DNA of 64,000 nucleotides from Saprospiraceae bacterium (GCA_020630435.1 JAHDBJ010000002.1:186001-250000), one strand, 5' to 3'; shown: positions 52,293 to 61,209, counted from the first letter of the stretch. Program-made: numbers and translations. Notes: generated from the letters alone by a model not told the origin.

Positions 52293-53024
52293 ATGGACAA
52301 CTATACTATACCACACTTTACTTGGGGGAATTTCATAACAGTAGCAATTGTACTGATTGCAACTTATTTCATACTGCGATTTATCAAAATAATGTTGGAT
52401 AAAGCGGACTTTCTAGGAGCTTTTCAATCAAATGTTAAACGCATTGTCAATAGCATACTATTGGTTTATGAGTTGATAGTTATCCTAATACTAGGAGCTT
52501 CTTTTATATTAATACATCCAGTGTTCAATGGATTGCTATTAGGTTTTATGGCAGTAGTCGCTTTTCCCCACATTCGAAAATACTTAAGTGGTCGAATTAT
52601 TCAGTTTGATAATGTGGTAAAGATAGGAAAGCGTTTGAGCTTTCAAAACAAAACAGGGCAGATTGCCGATACAGGTCGTCTAGGTATTAAACTCAGAACA
52701 ACGAAAGGGCTGCATTTTATCGATTACAGTCGATTACTTAATGAAGGCTTTACAATACTTTCAGGAGAAGAAGTTAGTGGACTTTATCAACTAGAAATTG
52801 CCCATAAAGCACCAGAGGAAAGGAAGAATTATAGAATCATATTACACGATTTACTAGCATCTGCTCCATATATAGATTGGACTCAAAAGCCACAAATCGT
52901 ACAAAGTAATTCAAATCCCAACCAGTTTAAAGCAAGTGTAACCGTCAAAGACGACAACCAATTGCATGAATTGATTAGCCTCATTCAAGAAAGAGGTTTC
53001 TCTTGTAAATTATCAAAAAAATAA
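52293..53024 (+). CDS. MscS-like mechanosensitive channel protein
   Basis: This 243-residue membrane protein has three hydrophobic segments (about 11-32, 49-70 and 76-92). The third leads into SGRIIQFDNVVKIGKRLSF and a beta-domain stretch TGQIADTGRLGIKLRTTKGL, the MscS pattern. The last 90 residues form an alpha/beta domain ending in a lysine pair. The length is a little shorter than E. coli MscS (286). MscS releases solutes on hypo-osmotic shock, and some family members are ligand-gated. It sits between a coiled-coil ATPase gene and an antiporter gene, with only 1 bp to the latter. The channel call is good, the gating signal is inferred. Confidence 0.8.
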   Translation: MDNYTIPHFTWGNFITVAIVLIATYFILRFIKIMLDKADFLGAFQSNVKRIVNSILLVYELIVILILGASFILIHPVFNGLLLGFMAVVAFPHIRKYLSGRIIQFDNVVKIGKRLSFQNKTGQIADTGRLGIKLRTTKGLHFIDYSRLLNEGFTILSGEEVSGLYQLEIAHKAPEERKNYRIILHDLLASAPYIDWTQKPQIVQSNSNPNQFKASVTVKDDNQLHELISLIQERGFSCKLSKK

Positions 53025-53025
53025 T

Positions 53026-54321
53026 ATGGACGCTATTTTATCCTCTTACGGTTTAATTATTGCAGCATCAGTTATCATAATTTTATCGTTTTTCTTTGGA
53101 GAATTATCCAGTAAGACCAATATACCTTCAGTATTGATGCTCATTGTTTTAGGTATCATTCTAGCCTATGTGCTAGAATCACAGGTCGGTCGTAAACCTG
53201 ATTTTTTACCTATACTGAAAATACTAGGAACAGTAGGATTGATCATGATAGTCCTCGAAGCCGCCCTAGAACTTAAACTCAAACGGGAGAAGTATGTCCC
53301 TATCGCTATAGCCTTTATTATTGCTCTGGTTGGATTACTCCTATCTACTTGGGTGGCAGCCATCATTTTAGATGAATTTGTACCTAATATGGATAGAGCT
53401 TCTGCTTGGTTATATGCTACACCGTTATCTATATTATCTAGTGCCATTATTATTCCGAGTGTTTCGGGCTTGGTAGAATATAAAAAAGAATTTCATATCT
53501 ATGAGAGTACCTTTTCAGATATACTAGGTATTATGTTATTTTATTTTTTGACAGGACAAATTGATACAGGTGATCATCATGGTGGAGGCTCTAGTTTATT
53601 GGGATATGGTGGTAATGTCTTATTAACTATCGTAATCTCCGTTATAGCGAGTTATTTGATTATTCTTATTTTTCAAAATATTAAAAGCCATACCAAGCTA
53701 TTTCTACTCATAGCCGTATTATTGCTTTTATATGCTGTAGGTAAACAAATGCATCTCTCTTCGCTTATTATCATCCTTGTTTTTGGATTGATGATCTCCA
53801 ATATGCAACTATTTTTTAGTGGGAAACTAGCAAAATGGTTAAGAGTAGATAAAGCCAAAGAAATATACGATGGGTTACACGTCGTTACGATGGAGACAGC
53901 TTTTGTCGTACGTACTTTCTTTTTTGTTATCTTTGGAATGACCATTATCTTATCTTCTCTTGCAAGTTGGGAAGTTGCTAAAATTAGTGTCTTAATTATA
54001 TTGTCTATCTATTTGATTCGTTATGTTTTATTAAGGCTTTTTATTGGGAAAGACATTTTGCCACAGCTCTTTATTGCCCCTAGAGGATTAATCACAGTAT
54101 TATTGTTCTATAACATCCCTGTACAAGCAGAAGTGCCAGGTTTTGAACCAGGAATTCTATTATTTATCATTATAGCTACGAGTTTAATAATGACTTTTGC
54201 GATGATCTATGATAAGCAACGTTCCGAAAAGTCAGTAAGGAAAGTCCTAAGCGATCCCGTTGGTTTCCAAAAATGGAAAGCACCAACTATCGTTGAAGTG
54301 ACGGAAGAAGATAAACATTGA
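53026..54321 (+). CDS. CPA-type cation/proton antiporter
   Basis: This 431-residue inner-membrane protein has about 12 transmembrane helices. The first is LIIAASVIIILSFFFGELSS, followed by SVLMLIVLGIILAYVLES, which fits the NhaP/CPA1 group. A helix with ILSSAIIIPSVSGLVEYKKEF and FSDILGIMLFYFL carries likely transport residues (Asp in SDILG). It also has a late RGLITVLLFY segment. The C-terminus is a short cytoplasmic tail with no TrkA domain. It probably exchanges Na+ or K+ for H+. It begins 1 bp after the MscS-like gene and shares its transcript with the coiled-coil ATPase gene. Confidence 0.88.
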   Translation: MDAILSSYGLIIAASVIIILSFFFGELSSKTNIPSVLMLIVLGIILAYVLESQVGRKPDFLPILKILGTVGLIMIVLEAALELKLKREKYVPIAIAFIIALVGLLLSTWVAAIILDEFVPNMDRASAWLYATPLSILSSAIIIPSVSGLVEYKKEFHIYESTFSDILGIMLFYFLTGQIDTGDHHGGGSSLLGYGGNVLLTIVISVIASYLIILIFQNIKSHTKLFLLIAVLLLLYAVGKQMHLSSLIIILVFGLMISNMQLFFSGKLAKWLRVDKAKEIYDGLHVVTMETAFVVRTFFFVIFGMTIILSSLASWEVAKISVLIILSIYLIRYVLLRLFIGKDILPQLFIAPRGLITVLLFYNIPVQAEVPGFEPGILLFIIIATSLIMTFAMIYDKQRSEKSVRKVLSDPVGFQKWKAPTIVEVTEEDKH

Positions 54322-54326
54322 TAATT

Positions 54327-54364
54327 AATGTTAAGTTATCCCCCTATTCAAAATACTTAACATT
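54327..54364 (+). terminator. weak hairpin after the antiporter gene
   Basis: AATGTTAAGT (54327-54336) and ACTTAACATT (54355-54364) form a perfect 10-bp stem with an 18-nt loop, 5 bp after the antiporter stop. The following sequence is A/T-rich but has no good T-run, so it may be a weak terminator or an mRNA-stabilising hairpin. Confidence 0.35.
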
Positions 54365-54503
54365 TATAAAAATAATGTCGTAACTTGTAGTAAGAGAGAC
54401 AAACAACACAACGAATTTTACTAAACTTTATATGTAGTAACATACAAATAGTCAAATTATTATTTGAATATTACGATATATAAGTATGATTTAACCGTCT
54501 AAT

Positions 54504-55094
54504 ATGAGAGGCTTACTTATCTTAGGACTATTGATAGTCCTGTCTTGTAGTCATAGTCAAAAGCATAAAAATAACGAATCTGCTTCGGCTGTATTACCCC
54601 ATTCTAATTTTGCACCTACTGTTGATTTTTCTGAAAAGGATAAAATACAGCTCGCCACAGCTAAGGGCAAAACTATAGATACGATTAGTATGAGTCGTTT
54701 GAAAAAACAAATAAGCTCAGAAAGCGAGGGCTTGCATATTTATAATTTTTGGAGTTCAGATTGTGAAGAATGTATTCATAACTTGGATACCTTAAATCAA
54801 CTTCAAACAACCTCAAGAGTAGAAGAGGTTGAAATTGTTCATATTTGTCTTGATGATATACAAGAAAAAGAAGCACTCAATACATTGATTCGATCCAAAA
54901 GTATTGTAGGAAAAGCATATTTACTAGTCGATAAAAATGCCAACAATTGGTTTAATGAGGTTGAAAAATCTTGGAATGGCACTTCTCCTTTATTACTATT
55001 TATTAATAATTTAGACGATACACACCTTTACTATACAGGAACGTATTCTATGGAAGAATTGCAAGTGATAATAGAGCCATTTTTAATTATGTGA
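54504..55094 (+). CDS. thioredoxin-fold lipoprotein
   Basis: This 196-residue lipoprotein has a signal with lipobox Cys15 (MRGLLILGLLIVLSC). A thioredoxin-like domain covers about 55-195. The redox motif is CEEC (Cys87-Cys90) in NFWSSDCEECIHN, where TlpA-type proteins usually have CxPC. The other strands (IVHICLDD, AYLLVDKNANN) and LLLFINNLDD, with Asn in place of the cis-proline loop, fit a TlpA/ResA relative. It could reduce or oxidise periplasmic disulfides. It lies 216 bp before trxA on the same strand but is unlikely to share an operon. Substrate unknown. Confidence 0.8.
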   Translation: MRGLLILGLLIVLSCSHSQKHKNNESASAVLPHSNFAPTVDFSEKDKIQLATAKGKTIDTISMSRLKKQISSESEGLHIYNFWSSDCEECIHNLDTLNQLQTTSRVEEVEIVHICLDDIQEKEALNTLIRSKSIVGKAYLLVDKNANNWFNEVEKSWNGTSPLLLFINNLDDTHLYYTGTYSMEELQVIIEPFLIM

Positions 55095-55269
55095 AAAAAA
55101 TTGTTAAATATTTGAACATAATAAATAATAAATTGTCTATACAATGACAATAGTTGATTAGAGTTTATATTTATATTGGACATTATTCCATTGACTTTTG
55201 AAAACCAAGGTTTATAAATGTTTTGGATTGAAAAAGTTAAATTTAAATACGCTCTAATTATTTAATTAC

Positions 55270-55277
55270 TATTTTTG
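55270..55277 (+). promoter_or_regulatory. likely -7 promoter element of trxA
   Basis: TATTTTTG matches TAnnTTTG, 33 bp before the ATG at 55311. No TTG at 19-21 bp upstream. Confidence 0.45.
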
Positions 55278-55310
55278 TAAAAAAATTATTCATTTAAAAA
55301 AATTGATAAA

Positions 55311-55628
55311 ATGGCTTTTGAATTCACAGATGCAAACTTCAAAACTTCGGCATTAGAAAATGACAAAGTTGTAATGGTAGACTTTTGGGCAGCATGGTGC
55401 GGACCTTGCCGTATGATCAGCCCTATTGTTGAAGAATTAGCGGATGAATACGGAGATAAGGCATTAGTAGGAAAAGTTGATGTTGATAACAATCCTGAAG
55501 TGTCTATGGAGTATAAAGTACGTAGTATACCGACGATATTATTCTTGAAAAATGGCGAAGTTGTAGATCGCCACGTAGGAACAGCAACAAAAGCAGTTCT
55601 AGCAGAGAAGCTAGAAGCGCATATGTAA
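55311..55628 (+). CDS. trxA: thioredoxin
   Basis: This 105-residue cytoplasmic thioredoxin reduces protein disulfides using electrons from thioredoxin reductase. The active site is WCGPC (Trp29-Cys33) in MVDFWAAWCGPCRM. The cis-proline is in RSIPTILFLKNGE, and the Asp near the buried site is in VMVDFW. Length is standard. It has its own promoter-like element and a good terminator, so it is monocistronic. Very secure. Confidence 0.97.
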   Translation: MAFEFTDANFKTSALENDKVVMVDFWAAWCGPCRMISPIVEELADEYGDKALVGKVDVDNNPEVSMEYKVRSIPTILFLKNGEVVDRHVGTATKAVLAEKLEAHM

Positions 55629-55724
55629 AATAATTTATACCGAGATACCACAATTATCTTAGCAATTAGATTCGTTTTTCTTCTAGCTATTTTATGAAAA
55701 TTACTGTGGTACAAAAATTGAGGT

Positions 55725-55768
55725 AAATCTCTTATCTTTATTTGTATTTTAAGGATAAGAGATTTTTT
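55725..55768 (+). terminator. rho-independent terminator of trxA
   Basis: AAATCTCTTATC (55725-55736) pairs perfectly with GATAAGAGATTT (55754-55765), and a T-run follows. It ends about 30 bp before the DUF58 gene, so that gene must have its own promoter. Confidence 0.8.
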
Positions 55769-55799
55769 GTTGTAAATATTTTCAATGATAAATTAGATT

Positions 55800-56729
55800 A
55801 TGAGTTTACTCAATGAACAAAGTGTTAGAGATTTAGGTAATCTAGAATTATTAGCAAAACAAGTTGTCGAAGGGTTTATTATTGGATTACACAAAAGTCC
55901 TTTTCATGGATTTTCGGTTGAGTTTGCGGAGCATCGCTTATACAATCAAGGAGAAGATACCAAGAATATTGATTGGAAAGTATATGGCAGAACCGATAAA
56001 CTCTTTACAAAGCGGTTTGAGGAAGAAACCAATCTTCGTTGTCAGATCGTTATAGATGCTTCTTCATCAATGTATTTTCCCGAAATTACTCCTAAAAAAG
56101 GGGAACACATTAATAAACTTCGCTTTTCAGGACTGGCTGCCGCCGCCTTAATGAATTTACTACAAAAACAACGAGATGCCTTTGGTTTAAGTATTTTTGA
56201 TGATGCCGTTTCTACGCATACACGGTGTAAGTCGAGTACCTCTCATTACCGCCTGTTACTGACCTATTTAGATAAATTGCTCAATAATCCTGAACACAAT
56301 CGAAAAACGGCTGCTGCCGCCGCACTCCATCAAATTGCAGATAGTATTCACAAACGTTCCTTAGTCGTTATTTTTAGCGATATGTTTGAGCAAAGTGAAG
56401 ATACTGAAAGACTCTTTTCAGCCTTACAACATTTGAAACATAATAAACATGAAGTGATCCTTTTTCATGTGGTGGATAAATCACTTGAAATGGATTTTGA
56501 ATTCGAAAACCGCCCTTACGTTTTTATAGATATGGAAACGGGAGAAAAAGTAAGGTTACAATCCAATCAAGTAAAAGATTATTACAAAGAACGGATACAA
56601 AAATTTAAGGATGCACTTCAGATGAAGTGTTTACAATACAAAGTAGACTTTGTAGAAGCCGATATTAAAAAGGGATTCAAGCAGGTTCTACAATCTTACC
56701 TCGTCAAAAGAAACAAAATGGGTGTCTAG
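55800..56729 (+). CDS. DUF58/von Willebrand A-like protein
   Basis: This 309-residue cytoplasmic protein is of the DUF58 family. The hallmark is the segment EFAEHRLYNQGEDTKNIDWK with TDKLFTKRFEEETNLRC after it. A vWA-like fold follows, in which VIDASSSMYF gives the DxSxS metal-site motif and VVIFSDMFE a later strand. Such proteins usually act with MoxR AAA+ ATPases in envelope stress or complex assembly. No moxR gene is adjacent here, so a partner must lie elsewhere. It follows trxA but is separated by a terminator. Family very secure, role inferred. Confidence 0.93.
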   Translation: MSLLNEQSVRDLGNLELLAKQVVEGFIIGLHKSPFHGFSVEFAEHRLYNQGEDTKNIDWKVYGRTDKLFTKRFEEETNLRCQIVIDASSSMYFPEITPKKGEHINKLRFSGLAAAALMNLLQKQRDAFGLSIFDDAVSTHTRCKSSTSHYRLLLTYLDKLLNNPEHNRKTAAAAALHQIADSIHKRSLVVIFSDMFEQSEDTERLFSALQHLKHNKHEVILFHVVDKSLEMDFEFENRPYVFIDMETGEKVRLQSNQVKDYYKERIQKFKDALQMKCLQYKVDFVEADIKKGFKQVLQSYLVKRNKMGV

Positions 56730-56819
56730 TACTACTTTGATTCTATAAATATTTGGATTTATTGCTATTTGATTATATTTTAGTCAACTGAAAGCTTTAA
56801 ATTAAAAACACAATAATTT

Positions 56820-57914
56820 ATGAATTATATTAGGCTGTTTTTTTTTGTATTTGTTTTGCCTTTCCTTCTAATATCATGTCAAAAAGAAGATATAATATTT
56901 AGTACTAATTATCTAGACTTTAATGGTTATATAGTGGGGAATATTATCCCTGTAAAGTATACGACTCATAAGAAATCTTATAAAAAGCAAAAAATTCATG
57001 GCACAATTAAGGGGTATTTTTTTAGAGGGGAGATTCAAAATAAAAAAATAAATCGGAATTGTATTCTTATGGCTTTACCTCATGAATCATATATACAAAC
57101 ATTTGAAGGTATATTAGAATTAAAAAATCAAGAAAATTTGTTAAAAGAGTTTAAAGGGATCATTATTGTTTATCTTGAAGATGGGAGAACTTTTAATTTT
57201 GGAGGAGAGTTTGATAGAGGAAAATGGAGTAGAGAGGTGAAAAAGTCGAAAAATAAAGGAAATATTAGAATCCCTTATAGCTGTGACCAATATGTAGTAG
57301 AAATTAATTATTATACTGATTGGTATGTAAATGGAGTGTATACTGACACACAACATACAGGAGTGTTTTATGAATATTATGAAGTCTGTAATTCAAACCA
57401 TAATACTCCTTCTTTAGGAGGAGGAAGCTATCATACTAATTCATATAATTCTCAATATATAGATAATGAAAGACCTGATGGAGCAGATTGTGAATCTTGG
57501 CAATATGAAAATATGAATGGAACATGGCAAGAATGTGGCGTGAGCAATATTTCCTTGAAAGTTTTTTATACGAATCCTAATGATAATAGGAGATATTTTT
57601 ACGCACATACTATAACAAGAACTTTATATTTTGGTGTCCCTGCTTTAACTTATGACAATATTCAAGTTTCTTCAGGTTTTGCAGCTCAAATGTCAGCAGA
57701 AGCATATCAAGAAGCGTTTAGACGAATTCATTTAGAACATCGTTATAATTCACGTCCTTCATCTCTTGTTATAGAGGATAAACTTAAAAGGTATTGTGAA
57801 GAAGAATTAAAGTTATTGATACCAGGTGCTAGGGTTAGTTTTTCTCCGAATTACCCTAATGCTCCGATAAATAGTTTTCAGACCGTTTTATTTGGTACAG
57901 GTAATTGTCTTTAA
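56820..57914 (+). CDS. hypothetical lipoprotein (intact relative of the broken gene at 48373)
   Basis: I cannot assign this 364-residue protein. It starts with a lipoprotein signal (MNYIRLFFFVFVLPFLLISC, Cys20). The beginning of the mature part (SCQKEDIIFSTNYLDFNGY, then IIPVKYTTH) resembles the fragment at 48373. The middle is rich in Tyr, Asn and Gly with several cysteines (SCDQYVVEINYYTDWYVNG, DCESWQYENMNGTWQECG). The last 90 residues are more helical (AYQEAFRRIHLEHRYN, YCEEELKLLIPGA) and end GTGNCL. It overlaps nothing and is followed 11 bp later by an unknown gene. Secretion and a paired downstream gene make an effector/immunity set possible but unproven. Confidence 0.65.
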   Translation: MNYIRLFFFVFVLPFLLISCQKEDIIFSTNYLDFNGYIVGNIIPVKYTTHKKSYKKQKIHGTIKGYFFRGEIQNKKINRNCILMALPHESYIQTFEGILELKNQENLLKEFKGIIIVYLEDGRTFNFGGEFDRGKWSREVKKSKNKGNIRIPYSCDQYVVEINYYTDWYVNGVYTDTQHTGVFYEYYEVCNSNHNTPSLGGGSYHTNSYNSQYIDNERPDGADCESWQYENMNGTWQECGVSNISLKVFYTNPNDNRRYFYAHTITRTLYFGVPALTYDNIQVSSGFAAQMSAEAYQEAFRRIHLEHRYNSRPSSLVIEDKLKRYCEEELKLLIPGARVSFSPNYPNAPINSFQTVLFGTGNCL

Positions 57915-57925
57915 ATAAAATTATT

Positions 57926-58360
57926 ATGCTATTTATAGAAATCCTTAAAGAACATTACGTTCTTTGGAATATATTGCTTTCATTGAATATTAATCTTTAT
58001 TTAGGAAGTTTAGATTATTCAATACATAGAGATGGGTTAATAATAATGGAAGATTACTTCTTTACAGAATTGATTAAGATAGATAAAGTTAAAATCAGAT
58101 ATGATGAAGGAAATAGAATTAGCATTACATTTTTGACTAAAAATGCGGTTTTTTTTGAAAATCAAGAGTTATATTTTGGAAAATCAGACGCTATTTTAGA
58201 GAGTAGTTTTGATCTTAAAGCTACTGATTATAAAAAAACTTTTTCTTTTAAAGAACAAGTGTATGATTATATAGATCAAGATGTCAGTTGTCATATATTT
58301 GTTAGCAAACAATCTGATTTAATGTATAGTATCAGTATACACTCATCTGTCATAAAATGA
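57926..58360 (+). CDS. hypothetical protein following the intact lipoprotein gene
   Basis: I do not recognise this 144-residue protein. I start it at the ATG at 57926; an in-frame TTG at 57905 would overlap the lipoprotein gene's end. It has no signal peptide; the first 25 residues are hydrophobic but interrupted (MLFIEILKEHYVLWNILLSL). The rest is rich in beta-type strands and acidic residues (HRDGLIIMEDYFFTELIKID, LYFGKSDAILESSFDL). Small acidic proteins directly after a secreted protein gene are often its immunity partner in other systems. Here that is only an analogy. It is co-transcribed with the lipoprotein gene. Confidence 0.6.
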   Translation: MLFIEILKEHYVLWNILLSLNINLYLGSLDYSIHRDGLIIMEDYFFTELIKIDKVKIRYDEGNRISITFLTKNAVFFENQELYFGKSDAILESSFDLKATDYKKTFSFKEQVYDYIDQDVSCHIFVSKQSDLMYSISIHSSVIK

Positions 58361-58538
58361 AATTTGTATAGATATAAAATCTAGTTACCTCTATATAAAG
58401 GATTTCAACAAGGTTAAATTTTGTTTAAATATTATAGGCGATTAATCAATAATACTTTTTCTAATTTAAATAATTAAGTTTACCAATAAGGGTAGTACAA
58501 TTGATAAACTTAAAATTTTAGTACTCAAAATCACAAGA

Positions 58539-59291
58539 ATGGGAATTTTAAAAGACATATCTACTAGAGCCCCTGAAGGGATGACCAAAAAAGAAGCTAG
58601 AGCAGCCACCAAGAAAATGAATAAGCGAATTTCTGAATTGCAAGAAATTATGATGGCTGAAAAGAAACATAGCTTATTAGTCGTTTTTCAAGGGATGGAT
58701 TCTAGCGGTAAAGATGGCGCAACACATGGCGTCTTTAACGAATGTAGTCCACACGGTATTCATGCCGTATCCTATAAAAAACCAACAGACGAAGAATTTG
58801 CCCATGACTTCCTATGGCGTATTCATAAACACGCTCCTCAAAAAGGACATATCTCTGTTTTTATACGTTCCCATTATGAGGATGTATTGATTCAAAGAGT
58901 ACACAAATGGATAACAGAGGAACATGCTATAAAAAGAATTAATGCGATTAATGCCTTTGAAGAATTACTTCAATTTGATAATAATACAACAGTTCTGAAG
59001 TTTTATATGCACCTTTCCCATGAACGTCAGGGAGAAAAACTTCAAGAGCGATTGGATGAGCCTGATAAGAATTGGAAACACAATGATGGAGATTGGGCAG
59101 AAAGAGAACACTGGGACGAATATATGCGATGCTATGAAGATTTGTTTGAGCGTTGTACAATTCCTTGGATTATAGCACCTGTTGATGACCGATGGTATAG
59201 AGATTATTTTATTACTAAAAAAATACTGGAAACGATGGAAGGATTTAATATGCTCTTTCCAAAATTGAAAACTGAGAAATTCTTGAAATAA
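58539..59291 (+). CDS. ppk2: polyphosphate kinase 2 (PPK2) family protein
   Basis: This 250-residue enzyme is a PPK2-type polyphosphate:nucleotide phosphotransferase. Walker A is GMDSSGKDG (52-60) in VVFQGMDSSGKDGATHG. The family blocks FNECSPHGIHAVSYKKPTDE, HDFLWRIHKHAPQKG and FIRSHYEDVLIQRVHKW are all present. Such enzymes use polyphosphate to phosphorylate ADP, GDP or AMP, or run in reverse. The single PPK2 domain and length fit the class I/III group; the nucleotide is not known. It lies 2.7 kb before a PhoB/PhoR-like pair. Family very secure. Confidence 0.94.
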   Translation: MGILKDISTRAPEGMTKKEARAATKKMNKRISELQEIMMAEKKHSLLVVFQGMDSSGKDGATHGVFNECSPHGIHAVSYKKPTDEEFAHDFLWRIHKHAPQKGHISVFIRSHYEDVLIQRVHKWITEEHAIKRINAINAFEELLQFDNNTTVLKFYMHLSHERQGEKLQERLDEPDKNWKHNDGDWAEREHWDEYMRCYEDLFERCTIPWIIAPVDDRWYRDYFITKKILETMEGFNMLFPKLKTEKFLK

Positions 59292-59309
59292 TATATAAAA
59301 TTTTAGAAA

Positions 59310-59933
59310 ATGAAAAAAATAACACTTTTTGTAATTTCAATGCTTTTTCTAGCACTAGGAACAGTTCAAGCCCAAAATTTCGGTGTTAAAGCAGGTATTA
59401 ATTTTTCAAATATAAATTTGGATTATGACGCAGTAGACGGAGTAAGTGTCCCTTTTCAAGATCCTAGTAGTACTTGGGGGCTCGCAGCAGGGTTCTTTTA
59501 TGATAGAAGTTTCAATGATTTAATGGGACTTAGAGCGGAGCTTTTATACTCTATGAAAGGCTCAGGAAAATATAACGATATATCGGACGAAGATCTTAAG
59601 TTACATTATTTGAGCTTACCTATTTTATTAAAGGTTAATGTTATCAAAGCCATTTCGGTAGAAGGTGGAGTAGAGACAAGTTTCTTAGTCAAATCTGATA
59701 ATACTACCTTAGATGCCATTACATGGGATCCCGCTAAGTTGGATTTTGGATTGGCACTAGGAGCGTACTTAAATTTTACCCCAAAACTAGAATTAGGACT
59801 TCGTTATGTACATGGTGTTTTAAACTTTGCAGATGCCGATTTAATTTTTACCGATAATACGGGTGCAGCTGTTGATGTAAATTGGAATAATACTAACCGA
59901 ACTTTACAAGCAACTCTTGGGTTTAAGTTTTAA
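59310..59933 (+). CDS. outer-membrane beta-barrel protein (porin-like)
   Basis: This 207-residue protein has a signal peptide (MKKITLFVISMLFLALGTVQA). It then shows alternating amphipathic strands typical of the small Bacteroidota beta-barrel family: NFGVKAGINFSNINLDY at the mature start, then LMGLRAELLYSMKG, and a last strand TLQATLGFKF ending in Phe, as outer-membrane insertion requires. It should be an eight-stranded barrel. It begins 18 bp after ppk2 and 16 bp before the S4 gene, so the three may share a transcript. Function unknown. Confidence 0.88.
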   Translation: MKKITLFVISMLFLALGTVQAQNFGVKAGINFSNINLDYDAVDGVSVPFQDPSSTWGLAAGFFYDRSFNDLMGLRAELLYSMKGSGKYNDISDEDLKLHYLSLPILLKVNVIKAISVEGGVETSFLVKSDNTTLDAITWDPAKLDFGLALGAYLNFTPKLELGLRYVHGVLNFADADLIFTDNTGAAVDVNWNNTNRTLQATLGFKF

Positions 59934-59949
59934 ATAAACTCAATTATAC

Positions 59950-60336
59950 ATGAAAAAGGTAAGAATAGATAAGTGGTTATGGAGCGTTCGTATATTCAAG
60001 ACACGTACCATAGCTACAGATGCTTGTAAGTCAGGAAAAATTAAAGTCAAGGAAACAAATGTGAAACCTTCATATATGGTGGAAGTAGGGGAGATGATTC
60101 ATGTGAAAAAGGATGGTTTCAATATGATGTTTGAAGTAGTAGATTTAATAGAAAAAAGGGTAGGGGCACCTATCGCACAAAAATGCTATGTTAATCATAC
60201 AACAGAAGAAGAATTAAATAAATACAAAGATTGGTTTATTGGCAAAGCTGCTGCCGAGCAACGAGAGAAAGGTGCTGGTAGACCGACAAAAAAAGAGCGT
60301 CGAACAATCGATAAATTTAAAAGCGATTTATTCTAA
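59950..60336 (+). CDS. S4-domain RNA-binding protein (Hsp15-like)
   Basis: This 128-residue protein has an N-terminal S4 RNA-binding domain (VRIDKWLWSVRIFKTRTIAT, then ACKSGKIKVKE). A basic C-terminal tail follows (GRPTKKERRTIDKFKSDLF). The layout matches Hsp15/HslR, which binds free 50S subunits carrying stalled peptidyl-tRNA. Bacteroidota relatives are usually annotated as S4 proteins without further proof. It lies between the barrel gene (16 bp) and the lipase gene (30 bp), likely in one transcript. Good family call. Confidence 0.9.
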   Translation: MKKVRIDKWLWSVRIFKTRTIATDACKSGKIKVKETNVKPSYMVEVGEMIHVKKDGFNMMFEVVDLIEKRVGAPIAQKCYVNHTTEEELNKYKDWFIGKAAAEQREKGAGRPTKKERRTIDKFKSDLF

Positions 60337-60366
60337 ATCAAAACAAAGAACTAAGTAAACATAGTT

Positions 60367-61194
60367 ATGGAAAAATCAATTTTTAGTTGGCAAACCAAAG
60401 ATAATCTTAAGATTCATGCAGTACATTGGAAAGCTCCTAACCCCAAGGCTGTTGTATGCCTTGTGCATGGACAAGGGGAGCATTGTGAAAGATATGACCA
60501 CTTAGCAGATTTTTTTTGTAAAAATGATTATTCTATAATGTCTTATGATCATAGAGGGCATGGTAAATCAGAAGGGAAGCGAGGACATACCCCAAATTAT
60601 GATGCTTACTTAGATGGAGTAGATGATTTGATTACTAAAGCGAGAATAGAATATCCCGATTTACCGATATTTTTATATGGGCATAGTATGGGAGGAAATA
60701 TTGCTTTAAACTATCTCATCAAGCGAAAACCTGATGTAAAAGGGATTATCACTACAGGGCCTTGGATCAAACTTGCTTTTGAACCTTCAAAGTTTCTGGT
60801 CACCTTAGGGAAATTTATGCGAAATATTACGCCTAGTTTATCACAACCAACAGGTTTGGATGCTAAACATATTGCTAGAAATGAAGCAACAGTAGAAGCA
60901 TATGTTAAAGATCCTTTAGTACATGGCAAAGTAACTTCTGCTGCAGGTATTGACTTAATGAAAGCAGCTGATTTCTTAGACAATTATTCAGGAGAACTTT
61001 CTTGTCCTGCACTATTGATGCATGGGGAGGATGATCAGATTACCTCTGCTAAAGCTACGGAAGCTTTTGCAGAACGAGTCTCAGGAGATATTACATTAGA
61101 AATATGGAAAGGTTTATACCATGAAATTCACAATGAGCTAGTACAAGATGAAGTATTTCAAACAGAAATTGACTGGCTCAATGATAAATTATAA
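60367..61194 (+). CDS. alpha/beta hydrolase, monoacylglycerol-lipase type
   Basis: This 275-residue alpha/beta hydrolase has the nucleophile elbow GHSMGG (Ser107). The oxyanion region is VHGQGEHCERY and SYDHRGHGKSEGKRGHTPNY is the classic monoglyceride-lipase block. The acid is in MHGEDDQITS and the catalytic His in GLYHEIHNE. There is no signal peptide, so it is cytoplasmic. It would cleave monoacylglycerols or lysophospholipids. It follows the S4 gene by 30 bp. Family very secure; substrate is by homology to the motif pattern. Confidence 0.93.
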   Translation: MEKSIFSWQTKDNLKIHAVHWKAPNPKAVVCLVHGQGEHCERYDHLADFFCKNDYSIMSYDHRGHGKSEGKRGHTPNYDAYLDGVDDLITKARIEYPDLPIFLYGHSMGGNIALNYLIKRKPDVKGIITTGPWIKLAFEPSKFLVTLGKFMRNITPSLSQPTGLDAKHIARNEATVEAYVKDPLVHGKVTSAAGIDLMKAADFLDNYSGELSCPALLMHGEDDQITSAKATEAFAERVSGDITLEIWKGLYHEIHNELVQDEVFQTEIDWLNDKL

Positions 61195-61209
61195 TTTTAT
61201 CTACCATTC

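Noticed and set aside
57905-57925. TTG start for the gene after the intact lipoprotein
   Set aside because: It overlaps the lipoprotein gene and an ATG lies 21 bp on with normal spacing.
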